Assembly (NCBI GenBank): GCA_037176725.1
Contig: JAZBRS010000076.1
Coordinates: forward strand, 122,965,001-123,029,000
Direction of reading: 5' to 3'
DNA length: 64,000 bases
Source: Posidonia oceanica
Lineage: Eukaryota; Streptophyta; Magnoliopsida; Alismatales; Posidoniaceae
Made by a program: the position numbers and the translations under genes. The notes under the pieces were generated by a model that was not told where the DNA came from, made no database searches, and saw only the letters and a program-made list of their open reading frames with translations. This document shows, one piece after another, positions 48,539 to 58,700 of this stretch (position 1 is the stretch's first letter; the number at the start of each line of letters is the position of its first letter).

Positions 48539-50080
48539 CTACTGATAGTACTTCTTCAGATAGCAGAGGTTGACGGGCTCAGACTGCTCGACCTGGTCCA
48601 TATCCTCAAGAGTTGCAGTGCCTCCCGAAAAGATCTGCTTGACCACAAAGGGGCCACGCCAGTTGGGTCGGAATTTCCCTCGACCGTCAGGCAAATGAAT
48701 GACGCGCAAGACAAGGTCCCCTGGCTGAAAGCTTCTAGGCTGGACCTTCTTCAAGAATGCTCTGGCCATCCACTTCTGATAGCAGTGAGCGTTGTGCATA
48801 GCTTGCAGTCTGCGCTCATCAATTAAGTTCAGTTGGATGCAGCGGTCTTCGACCCATTCTGCCTCTTCCAACTCAGCTTCTCGTAGGATCCGTAGAGAGG
48901 GGATCTCTACTTCAACAGGTAACACCGCTTCCATTCCGTACACCAGAGAGTACGGGGTGGCTCCTGTAGAGGTCCGGATTGATGTCCTGTACGCCCAGAG
49001 CGCGTACGGGAGCTTGTCGTGCCAATCCTTGTGGGTTTCTGCCATTTTCTTTAGAATCTTGACAATGTTCTTGTTTGCAGACTCCACAGCTCCGTTCATC
49101 TGTGGCCGATAGGGCGAGGATCGATGATGCTTGATCTTGAGACTTTGCAGGTATTCCTCGATCCTTTTGGCAATGAAGTTTGTGCCATTATCAGAGATGA
49201 CTGAGTGCTGGACCCCATATCGGGCAACGATATTGTTTCTGATAAATTTTTCTGTTGCCACAGCGGTGACTGTTCTGTAAGAGGCTGCTGACAGCTCTAT
49301 TACTGATTCTGCTTTCTGCTCTGTTATTGCTGCTGCTTGCACTACTGATGCTTTCTCCTCTAGGTCTTCCGGTGTGCTTGGGGAGGGTATGCCGGACCGG
49401 CGGCTGATTTGGGCAGTGCCACTCGCTATGCTGCTCAAATGAGGCATGTGTTGCACAAACCACTTAGACCCGCCTTCTGATCGGAGAGTGATTAGCTCAT
49501 CTGGTCTAGGGGAGTCCGACGCTGCTGAGTCTTCTTCCAGGACCATGATAGAGGCATGGTCTTCTTGCAGAGGAGGGTCCGTAACCACGGCTTTCCCTTT
49601 CCTTTCTGCGGCTTGATGCTCTGCCAGGTCTTCTGCTATCGACTTGATCTGTTCTTGATAGAGTAGCTCTAAGTCAGACATCCAAGAATCGACCTGGGCT
49701 TCTATCGCCACTCCTTCTTCCTCGTCCGAGGGGGAGTCGACGTAGTAGGCGCCGGGGGCCTGCGGCACTGGCCCGGCTGCAAGGCGGATTGCTGCATTGG
49801 GAATCTGCATGATCTGGTTCACGGGCGCGTCCGATGGTGGCAACTCTGATGTAGAAGGCCCAAATAGACAAGTCAGCGGTGCCATAGATGGATATGCTGC
49901 CAGGGTCACTGTTGGAGAGTAAGCAGGGGTGCTCTTCAGAGGGCTCAAGGGCCCGGAGAGTGTAGTGCTCAGTTGGCCTTTTATATCGGGCCGTAACTGA
50001 GAGAGTGCAGCCTCTGACGCCATGGGGTCTTGCCATGAGAGCTGCTGCTGGTTGTCGGGAGGATGCGAAGCGGACTGCGC
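48539..50080 (-). pseudogene. linker plus truncated integrase (catalytic core part and C-terminus)
   Basis: After the TAG at 50081 the frame encodes ~250 residues of acidic linker, then jumps into integrase at AASYRTVTAV (near 49280). Visible are the second catalytic Asp in ISDNGTNF and the Glu in NGAVESANKN, with 35 residues between them as expected for D,D(35)E. A Tat-type C-terminus follows (KFRPNWRGPFVV, SEPVNLCYLKKYYQ). The HHCC zinc finger, the first catalytic Asp and all of RT/RNase H are absent. The C-terminal part is free of nonsense codons. The integrase could not be active without the missing Asp. Confidence 0.88.
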
Positions 50081-52045
50081 CTACTGCATTCCCGGAGATG
50101 TGGATGCTGAAGCGGGCTGAGCCGCGCTGCTGACTATACTGATTAACTGCCCCTCCAGAGATAGGGACAGTGGCACTGATGTTGCTGTGACCGCTGGTAG
50201 CATGCTTGGTTCTGCCAGAAGGAGTGTCTCTGACTCCTGCACTGCTGCTGTCTGTACTTGGGAAGCTGATGTGGCTGCAAAAGAGTGGGAACTTGCCAGT
50301 TCTGCCACAGGGCCTGCTGAGCTGCCTGCTGTTTCTGCCAAAGGAAGAGCTGAATAGATTGACTGTGTGGCCTCTGCTCTGACTACTGTTTCTGTTGTGC
50401 CGGTTGGGACTGCCTCTGTTGTACCAGACTGCTTCTCATCCGAGTAGTAGTCCTCAACACACACCCAATCCTTTGTCGGTACCGTGTCTTGATCGTCGGT
50501 CGATCCCAGGGTTCCTGCACTGGTAAAGTTAGTGAGGTCTCTGGGAATGGTTGATTTTGGATTGTTGAGCTGAGAGCAGTGATCTTCGTTGGTCTTGGGC
50601 TCGTAGCCGAGGCCTTCAGATTTCCTTCGCTCCACTGCTACGATCGGCTCTGCGATCCCCTGGCCGTGACGCCCGAGCGGCGTACCCTTTATGTAACCCC
50701 ACCTGTGACATACATTCTCGACCATTCGAAAGGGGTTGCTGTGAACGGTGAAGGAGTTGACACGTTCAAGATCAGGAATGAAGTTAACCGGCTCACACCG
50801 ATTAACGCGATATAGGGCTTCAGAAGTCTCGGGGTCAAACGGGATAGATTGCGAAGACACGCGGGAGACTGCTTCGATCCGCTCCTTCTCAAAGTTCTCC
50901 ACCATGACGACAATGACATCGTCGCCGCGACGGTACTTTATCATTCGATGGAGGGTTGAAGGAAGGACCTGATGCTTGTGAAGCCAAGGGCGCCCAAGCA
51001 GAAGATTGAAGTTCGGCTGCAAGTCGACGACATAGAATTCTACGTCGAAGACAACTGGGCCAATAGCAAGAGGAATAATCAGGACCCCTAGAGCGTCATG
51101 GTGAGTGTTGTCAAAGGCTGTCATTCCCTTCATGGCTGGCGTGATGTCCTCGGCTTTGAATCCGAGCTTGGTTGCTGTACGCAAGGGGCAGACGTTAAGG
51201 CCTGACCCATTATCAACCAGTGTTAGGGGAATGCGAAAGTTTTGGAATTGCACCGTGACGAATAGGGGCTGGTTGTGATTAATCCCCGCCGGAGGCAGCT
51301 CATCACTCGTAAAAGAGATGACCTGGGGCTCCGCAATCAACCCAACCATGCTCTCCAAGGCTGAAGGCTCAATGGACTGGGACACACGGGCAGCCTGGAA
51401 CACACGAAGAAAAGCCTCGCGGTGTTCGGCAGAGGTGTGGATCAAGTCCTAGATAGAAATGTCGGCTTTGACCTTCTTAAGCTGGGAGGTCAAGTCGGCT
51501 TTAGGTTGGCTCCTTCTAGCAACTGGAGGGGTGATTCTAGCAGGTTCTGAGGGAGTAGTGGCAGGAAGCTGGGTTACTATAGGCTGGGTAGGGATTTGGC
51601 TAGTTACAGGCTGATCTGGAGTTGGATCTACTATGGGTTGGCTAGAGGGTGGGGGCATAACAGGTCTAGGGTGAGTTGGCCTAATTGCCGGTGTTGGGGG
51701 CCTGTAAACCCTCCCCGATCGCGTTACTTCCGCGCACATCTCTGTGGCGTAGCTGTAAGGGACGCGATGGGTGTCCAGGGTCAAATCAATGACGACTGGA
51801 GCACGTGCTGCGAGCACAGAAGAGGTTACAGGAGGACCTACGGGGTACTGAGGTCCGTCTAATGGGTATGGTTATCGGGGTGGGAAGGCTGGGGTAGGTT
51901 GAGGTCTGCCTAGAAGGTGTAGCTGAGGTCGCCCTAAGAGGTGAATGGGGGAACTAGGCTGGGCCCTAGCTAGAAGGTGCACAGGGGATTGAGCCTGGGG
52001 AAGCACGGTGGGAGGCGCGAGAGGGCGCTCCAGCCTGGCACGCGG
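50081..52045 (-). pseudogene. aspartic protease region with G-patch-like segment
   Basis: The frame continues from gag through a Pro-rich linker containing TAA (51872-51874) and TAG (51449-51451). The protease proper follows: active-site motif LVDNGSGLNVCP with Asp near 51212-51214, then FNLLLGRPWLH and LPSTLHRMIKY, a hallmark of this lineage. Downstream, at about 50597-50728, WGYIKG..LGRHGQGIAEPI...GLGYEP resembles the G-patch described after protease in Tat/Ogre elements. A Thr/Ser/Ala-rich tail leads to TAG at 50081-50083. Protease normally cleaves the Gag-Pol polyprotein in the virus-like particle. Confidence 0.85.
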
Positions 52046-54421
52046 TCAGATCAGGTGAATTCCCGACTCAGAGCCGGCAACTGCCGCGAGATAGAGACTG
52101 ACTGGGAAAGGCTCAGAGATGTCAGAGATGAGATCAGAAGGGTCGACCACAGAGGTAGCAGGCCCAGAGGGAAAGACAGAGTGGATGCCTGAGGTTCCCG
52201 CCCCTCCCGGATAAGAGTGCTCCGGTAAGGGTTGGCGGGTGATGCCAGAATGCGGGGGAACAGCTGAGTGTGCAGATGCATGAGTGTGTGCTTGAGTGGA
52301 TGCCTCGTGCGTGTCGATCACAATCGTTCCCGATTCGATCAAGTCCTGAATAGCGTTCCGCAGGGAGAAGCAATTGTCCGTCGAATGCCCGACACTTCGA
52401 TGGAAATTGCAGAAGAGGTCCGGCCTAAACCAATGCGGCAGAGGACTTGGTGGCGGACGAACCTCCGGGAACTTCAGGAGCGATGCAACCTTTGGCAAGA
52501 TGGCCGTGAGTGGTTCCACCAGTGGGGTGAAACTACGCCTCTCAATGGGTGGCCTTCTTTGCCTTGGGTGTGAGCCTTGCTGAACCGGTGCGGCAGGATA
52601 GACCGGTCTAGCGGTGGTAGTGATGTGTTGTGTGTGTGGATTCCTAGATGCAGGAGCGTACACCATCTGAGCTGGGGCAGGCCGGGATGGCAAGCGAACA
52701 GGCACAGCAGGGGAGTCGACGAATGCAACAGCGGGTTTCGGCGAATCCTTCCTCTTCGGGCGGTTGTTGCTGCTGCCGCTGTTGTTGTTGGGGGCGCTGC
52801 TGTTGGCACTGTTGCTGCTGATCACTGCCTGCTTAGCGAACGCAGAGAGAGCTGGGAAGTTGCCACTCCGCAAAGAACTCTCCACGCGCGCTCCAGCTCT
52901 GATGAGCGCCGCAAAAGTAGTGACTGGTTGGATGCTAAGCAGAGCTCCGAGAGATGGCTGCGCCCCTTTGATAACGATCTCGATAGACTCCTCGTCAGAG
53001 GGTCTATCTCGAACCTGAGAGGCAAGGGCACGCCAGCGGCCGACGTACTCCCCGAACGGCTCGCCAGAATTCTGCTTGATTGCGATCAAGTCCGCCCTCT
53101 TTGGGACCAGATCGAGGTTGAAGGAGTACAGTTCCAGGAACGCCTGACTGAGGTAGTTCCAAGTCTTGATGGCTGACATATCAAGCGATGTGAACCACTT
53201 GAGTGCCGGCCCGGTCAAACTCTTCTGGAACAAGCGGATCAGCAACCTCTCATCAGCCTGAAGCTGAGCGAGATCACCGCAATACGCCTTCAAGTGTGCT
53301 ACGGGGCAGCCCCTACCATTATACTTCTCGAAGTCCGGGATCTTGAACTTCGGAGGGAGTACCGCCTCTGGAAAACAGCAGAGGTCTCGGAATTGGTAGG
53401 TCTGGTGCTCAGTACCCTACACTAATCGTAGTGCTTTCTCCAAGACGTCCATCCGGTTATTGATGGGATCTGGGATTGCTGCTGTAGGAGAGGGATCAGC
53501 AGGGGTAGCGAGTACATACGCCGAATGGGTCGCACCTAAGTGCTCCTCCGGATCTACCATAGCGTCGCCTGGTGGAGCAACGGGATGGCCGGCGTATCCG
53601 TGCTGGGGGACTGTGTATGCAGGAGTGTATGCAGGATGCTGGACCTGGTGCAGAGGAGAAGAGTAGATGCCATGCTGTGTTGTGATAGGGGTAGGATGAT
53701 GGAGCACCAGTTGCTGTACAGGCGGAGCGCCAGACAGCGAGCCGGTGAGGTACTGGGCTCCAGCCGGTCCAAAAGACTGACCACCAAAGGGAAGTGGAGC
53801 ATGCTGTGCTAAGTGTTGTGCAGCAGGAGGCGGTAAACGAGCCCCCATCTTCGGAACCGTGAGCAGTTGAGACGATGGTCGAGGCGGAGGTGTGGAGGTC
53901 GATGCATGGAATGCAGGAACTGGCCTCAGAGGAACCTCAGGAACGACAGGAATAGAAGAAGGACGAACTGATAGAGCCCTGCCCTGCAGTTTCTGGGCAA
54001 GCTCCATCAGGTGCTGGTACTGCACCTCGGGCGTCTCGCCAGCGGGAACGCTGAAGTGCAGTGCCGGCAAAGGCTGAGAAACAAGTGGCACGGACACAGA
54101 CTGTCCGGGAGGGAAGGATTCTACAGCAAAGGTCGCAGCGACGGTGGAAGGGATGTCGAAAGCGACGTATCCCTGGGATGGAGGGGGCAGTGGCGTCTCC
54201 GAAACGCGAGTAACGGTCGTCAAGATGGACTCGGCGACCGGATCCGGAGGAAGAGATGCTTGCCACTGTCCCGAGACGTACTGAGAACCTAGAGACGTCA
54301 GAGGAGGAAACCCTGTCGTCGGAGGGGGAACAAGGGGGACAGAAGGAGCAACCGGAGGGGCCGGAATGGAAACACCCTCCGTGACAGGAGTGAAAAGAGG
54401 CTCACTAACGTACTGGGCCAT
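52046..54421 (-). pseudogene. gag: gag (capsid/nucleocapsid) region with one internal amber codon
   Basis: The N-terminal ~330 residues (54421-53420) are rich in Pro, Ser, Gln and Ala. After the TAG at 53417-53419 the same frame continues through a sequence ending ..FEKYNG.GCPVAHLKAYCGD, then a retrotransposon gag domain (FQKSLTGPALKWF, FGEYVGRWRALA) at about 53290-52960. A low-complexity Asn/Ser/Pro stretch follows, then a zinc-knuckle variant C-X2-H-X4-H-X4-C at 52370-52411 (CNFHRSVGHSTDNC). This Cys-His order is typical of Tat-type gags. ATG at 54421 is chosen because the frame further upstream lacks an ATG. The frame stops at TGA 52046-52048. Confidence 0.88.
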
Positions 54422-55731
54422 TGCTGACCTAGATCGCGTGAGAATAGGGCTGCGACGAGTGTTCAAGCGGTGAGTCCTAAGAGGAGCTATCGTCACAAAG
54501 GTGGATAGCTCAGAGGGGGAATGGTCGCGAATAAAGTCGCAAAAGGGGTGTCAACGGGGGTCGATACTCGAGCTCCAGCAAAGGGAAACTCGCTATACCG
54601 ATCACGCTGACACAACAGAAGGAAATTAGGGTTAGAAACTAAAAGATGAATGCAAATGAGTTAGTTAAATGGCATGAATGATATGCATGCTTGCTAGTAT
54701 GCCCCCTTCACCTAACTAGTGTTTCCTAGCAAGGTTGTCTACTCCGGGTACCCCTGGGTGTACGGGTCATCGACTCAGGTCAGAAAAGTAGGTTCCCTGT
54801 CTAACTCCCGGCCCAAAGCTCAGGAAATGACAGGGTGGTGCGTTGGTGGCCTCTACCCCGCCAAAGTGTAGGTGGTACCCTCTACTAACACCGACACGAC
54901 CCCCGGACGAGGGGGGGACAGGCCGACTGGCTCGTGCCACGCCCAAAGCGGTGGAACAAGAAGCCGGGACCGTCCTTCGCAGACTAATAGGTGGACTCAG
55001 ATGAGAAGAATGCATGCCCTATATGATGCTTATGCAAATGCTTTAACGTCTTTTATCTTGCACATTTTATTAACCAGAGGGAGTGAAGGGTTGTTCAGAG
55101 TCTCTAGTTGCTCCTAGGAGTTCTTTTTACTTGCGGTTTTTAGTTAACCATGGGGAGAGCAAACAAGTCTCTACTATCCTAGGCATGGCATGTGCGAAAG
55201 GGAAGAAAATCAGTCAAGCATGGCAGGCAAACAATCATACAACACAACAAAAGGCAAGCGCATGGCATGTGCAAGTGCTTGTGAGCATAATGGTGAAGAA
55301 AAAACATTCATCGAGTCAAAAGGCATGTATGCAAGGCATGTGCGTGCGTAGTGACATAGCAAAGGTGTAAAAGAAGCATTCAACATTCAAAAAGCATGTA
55401 TTGTTGCCAAACAAGTATGTAGACATGCAATGTGCGATAACTAAAGCAGTAATAAGCAAGTAAGGCAAAGAAAATAAAGACAAGTAAGCTGTAACGGAAG
55501 TAAGAGCATAAGCAAGACAACAAATAAATAAACAAGCAGAGAAGCAAAGCCAAGCGAAAGGGAGCGCAAACGAGGCGAAAGAGGTGCAAAACCTAAGCAA
55601 AGTAGCCACAAAGCGACTTTCTAGGAGTTTGCACAGAAAAACGAGCAAAGCAGACAAAGAAGGCACACAAGGCAGGCAAAACTGCGAAAACAGGCGAGCA
55701 AAAAGCCGAGAACGAAAGCCGGAGTCTAGCA
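54422..55731 (-). other. leader between primer-binding site and gag
   Basis: About 1.3 kb without a convincing gene. The part nearest the LTR (55160-55720) is rich in AAGCA/GGCAAA phrases. The part at 54720-54990 is GC-richer. At 54541-54556 there is AAAAGGGGTGTCAACG, resembling the LTR terminus. Packaging or dimerisation signals would be expected here but cannot be identified. Confidence 0.6.
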
Positions 55732-55749
55732 TCCCCAGCAGAGTCGCCA
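55732..55749 (-). promoter_or_regulatory. primer-binding site, tRNA-Arg type
   Basis: One base after the 5' LTR the minus strand reads TGGCGACTCTGCTGGGGA. TGG pairs with the tRNA CCA end, and GCGACTC fits the 3' acceptor arm of a tRNA-Arg. Ogre-type elements are known to prime with tRNA-Arg. The exact tRNA cannot be confirmed without the genome's tRNA set. Confidence 0.75.
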
Positions 55750-55750
55750 C

Positions 55751-58700
55751 TGTAGCGATCCCGATCGGAATCAGGCTCGCTATCTAGCGGCGATTGGATC
55801 CGAGGAAGAGGCTCGACTCGAAAACACTTGAAATCGAGGAGAAAAGAGAAAGATAAGACAAATCAGAGTCGCCACCATGTCTATTAACGGGAGACAAGGA
55901 AAACCGGGGGAAATGCGTGAATTAACATGCAAAACCAAGCAAGAAATGCAAAGCAAAGCAATGCAAAGGAAACAAATGCAAATACATGCAAATGAGATGA
56001 CTCTAGCCTAGGATAAGGGCAGTACGGTCATTGCGGGCCAAAAGACAGGGTAAGGACTCCTGTTACGTGCGGGGAAGGTGTTAGGCACCCCCGACACGCC
56101 CGAAAATCGGTCTTTCTAGGCTTACGCTCGCATAAGCAGGGAAATGCAGGATTGAATGCCTATGTGCCTATGAATGCCTAAATGAATGCTCAAGGTGTGC
56201 TCTAAGTGGGAAGAGGCGAAGCAAGGAAAGTAAACGTGCTTTCTAAATGCTCAGCCGCGCTGTCTGTGTTCCGAACCAGGCGAAACCTGGCTCGTGAGAA
56301 CTCCAAGCAGTAAGCATCACAGCCCTATATGCAAATGCAAGCGAAAAAAGCAAAACAACGGTAAAACCATGCAATGCAATCGACATGCAAGAGAAAACGG
56401 CGTAAAGCACGCAAAACGAGGCAAAAAACAAGAAAGTGCGCAAAACGGTGCAAAAAGACAAGGTCGGCATGTAAAATGGGCGAGAAAGCAAGGCGGCACG
56501 CAAATCGGTGCAAAAGACGGTGACGGGCACGCAAAACTGTGCCAAAAACATGATGAGCGCGCAAAACGACGCGAAAGACAAAGCAGGCACGCAAAACGGT
56601 GCCAAAACGAGAAAGGGCACGCAAAACGGTGCCAAAAGCTGCGAGATAAAACCTCGGAAAACTGTGCGAATGCTAAATGCAAAGAAGAGATCAGAAGATG
56701 CCAAAGAGGAGCAAGACAATGTGTGTGTAAGAACAGACATTGTTTAGGACCACCCAGGGTAGGTGTGAAGACCTACAAAGGGGAGAGTGAGCAAACGGAG
56801 GGATTACCACCTCTTTATGACCGTTTCCCACTAAACCGCTCCACGGTGTGTCTCGCATGCTGCCCAAAGCTCGCGATGCGATCGGATCGTGGAAAAGGGG
56901 GGAGGAAAGTCACATTAAGTGGTAAATCCAGGGAAAACTCAACACAAAACACATGGAAACGCGAAACGGAGATCTGAGTTGATAGACAAGAAGAGGAGGC
57001 CCTATTCTACATGCTCAAAGAGACAGAAATCGAGAACGAGGAAAACTATGCAAATGGCATGCAAATGAATGCAATGCAGAGGTTTAGGAGGACATACCTG
57101 GAAATCCGAGAGCCTGATCTGAGATCTGCTTGGTCCATGCTGAAGAGCGCTTCGCTGCGGTCGCCTGGGCAGCTTACTTGAGAAGACCCAACGGCCGGAT
57201 CGGAGGATATTGCAGCTTCAAGGCAGGAAGGCCAGAACAGGGGAGAAGAACAGATCTAGGTGTTCAGGAGATCTTAGGGGTGTGCAAAAGGTCCTCCCAA
57301 GTGAAGGGGAGCTAAAAGTGCTTGGTGTGTGCAAAAGGATGCTACAATGCAAGACTAAATGAATGCAGAATGCATGCACAAGCAAGAAGAAACAAGGGGA
57401 ACAAACTTGGAAAAGACAGGAGTTCAAAAGCATTTTTGAAAAAGAAAAGGGGCTAAAATGCAAATTTTCACAAAAGATGGGGTCCACAGAGGAGGGTTTT
57501 GAAAACAGGAGAGGGCAGAGGGTTATTTTGCAAAAGACTGGATTCAGAAAGCTTATTTGAAAAGAGGGTATGCATTGGAAGAAGTTTTGAAAACAAAAAG
57601 AAATCAGAATGCAATTTTGGAAAAACTGGGGTCTAAAATGCAAATTTTCCAGAAAACAGGATTCTGGGGAGTCTGGGAATGCAAGTGGAGGGTCTACATG
57701 CAGTTTTGTAAGCATGGGAGCTAAGATGCAGCTTTAGGGGCAAAACAGTCTTTTTACATGGTTTTTAAAAGATGCAAGGACCTATGTGTGACTTTTGAAT
57801 CATGCAGGGGTCAAATATGCAATTTTGTATGGTCAACATGCTCTGAAAACACTGAAAAGGACTGATATGCAATTTTTTAAAAGTTCAGGGGCCAAAATGC
57901 AATGCAGTAAGCAAAAATGCATGCAAATGGTTACTGTCCATTTAAAATGGACCTAAATGCAAATGCTAGAAAACAGAGGGAAGAAAATGCAATACAACAA
58001 GCAAAAATAAAAAATAAAACCTAGGTTTCTACAGTGCATGGACCTATATGCAAAATCAAAAACATGCAGGGATGTAGAATGCAATTTCATATGGTAAAAT
58101 ATATGCAATTAAATAAACTGATTTACTGCAGGACCTAAGTGCAAAAAACGAAAACAGAGGGGCTAAAATGCAAAATAATACAACAGCACAGCACAGTAAC
58201 AGTACTAGATTGCAAATACAGAAAAGCAGAGATAAAAGCAGCAATTTAGCATGGTTTTTAATTAAAAACTAAGCAGATTAAATGAAGAGAGGACTAAAAC
58301 GTAAAAATGAGATAACTTAAGGCAGATATGCAATATTCACACATAAACTATACAAATAGAAAAATAAAAGCACAGTGTTTGGCCGGCGGTGGCTGGCACT
58401 GTAGCAGTGAGCCACCGGCGCTCACCACCACCGGCACAGGAGGGCTGCGGGGGTGTTGATCGGCGGAGGAGGTTGTCGGCGTCTGTGCGGAGCTCTGGAG
58501 ATCACCTAGGGGCCGTTCTTCTGGCCGGAGCGTTCGGAGAACAGGAGACCGGCGCCGGAGAAGACAGGAAGACCGGCGAGTCGAGGACGGAGCAGGAAGG
58601 CTTGGAAGCTGACTCTGATCGGCAGGGAAGCAGCAGGAGGAGGAGAGAGAGCAGGGAAGGTAAGAAAATACCTGTGTCCGTGTCTGGAGCGTCCTCCCGA

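Larger units (their letters stand above)
48539..54421 (-). pseudogene. gag-pol: gag-protease-integrase polyprotein frame with five nonsense codons and an RT deletion
   Basis: From ATG at 54419-54421 to the stop at 48539 everything lies in one reading frame (1961 codons) with no frameshift. It is broken by TAG 53417-53419, TGA 52046-52048, TAA 51872-51874, TAG 51449-51451 and TAG 50081-50083. Each is one transition away from a sense codon. Domain order is proline-rich N-terminus, gag, zinc knuckle, protease, G-patch-like segment, linker, C-terminal part of integrase. Reverse transcriptase, RNase H, the integrase zinc finger and the first catalytic Asp are missing, with the join near 49280-49300. 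In related Tat/Ogre elements these lie between protease and integrase. Confidence 0.9.

Noticed and set aside
53417..53419. Programmed readthrough of the gag amber codon
   Set aside because: No readthrough context recognised, and four more nonsense codons of the same mutational type follow in the same frame, so decay is the simpler reading.
55316..55750. 144-codon Leu/Phe/Ala-rich frame starting at the primer-binding site
   Set aside because: It has no ATG at its start, low-complexity composition, and lies in the element leader.
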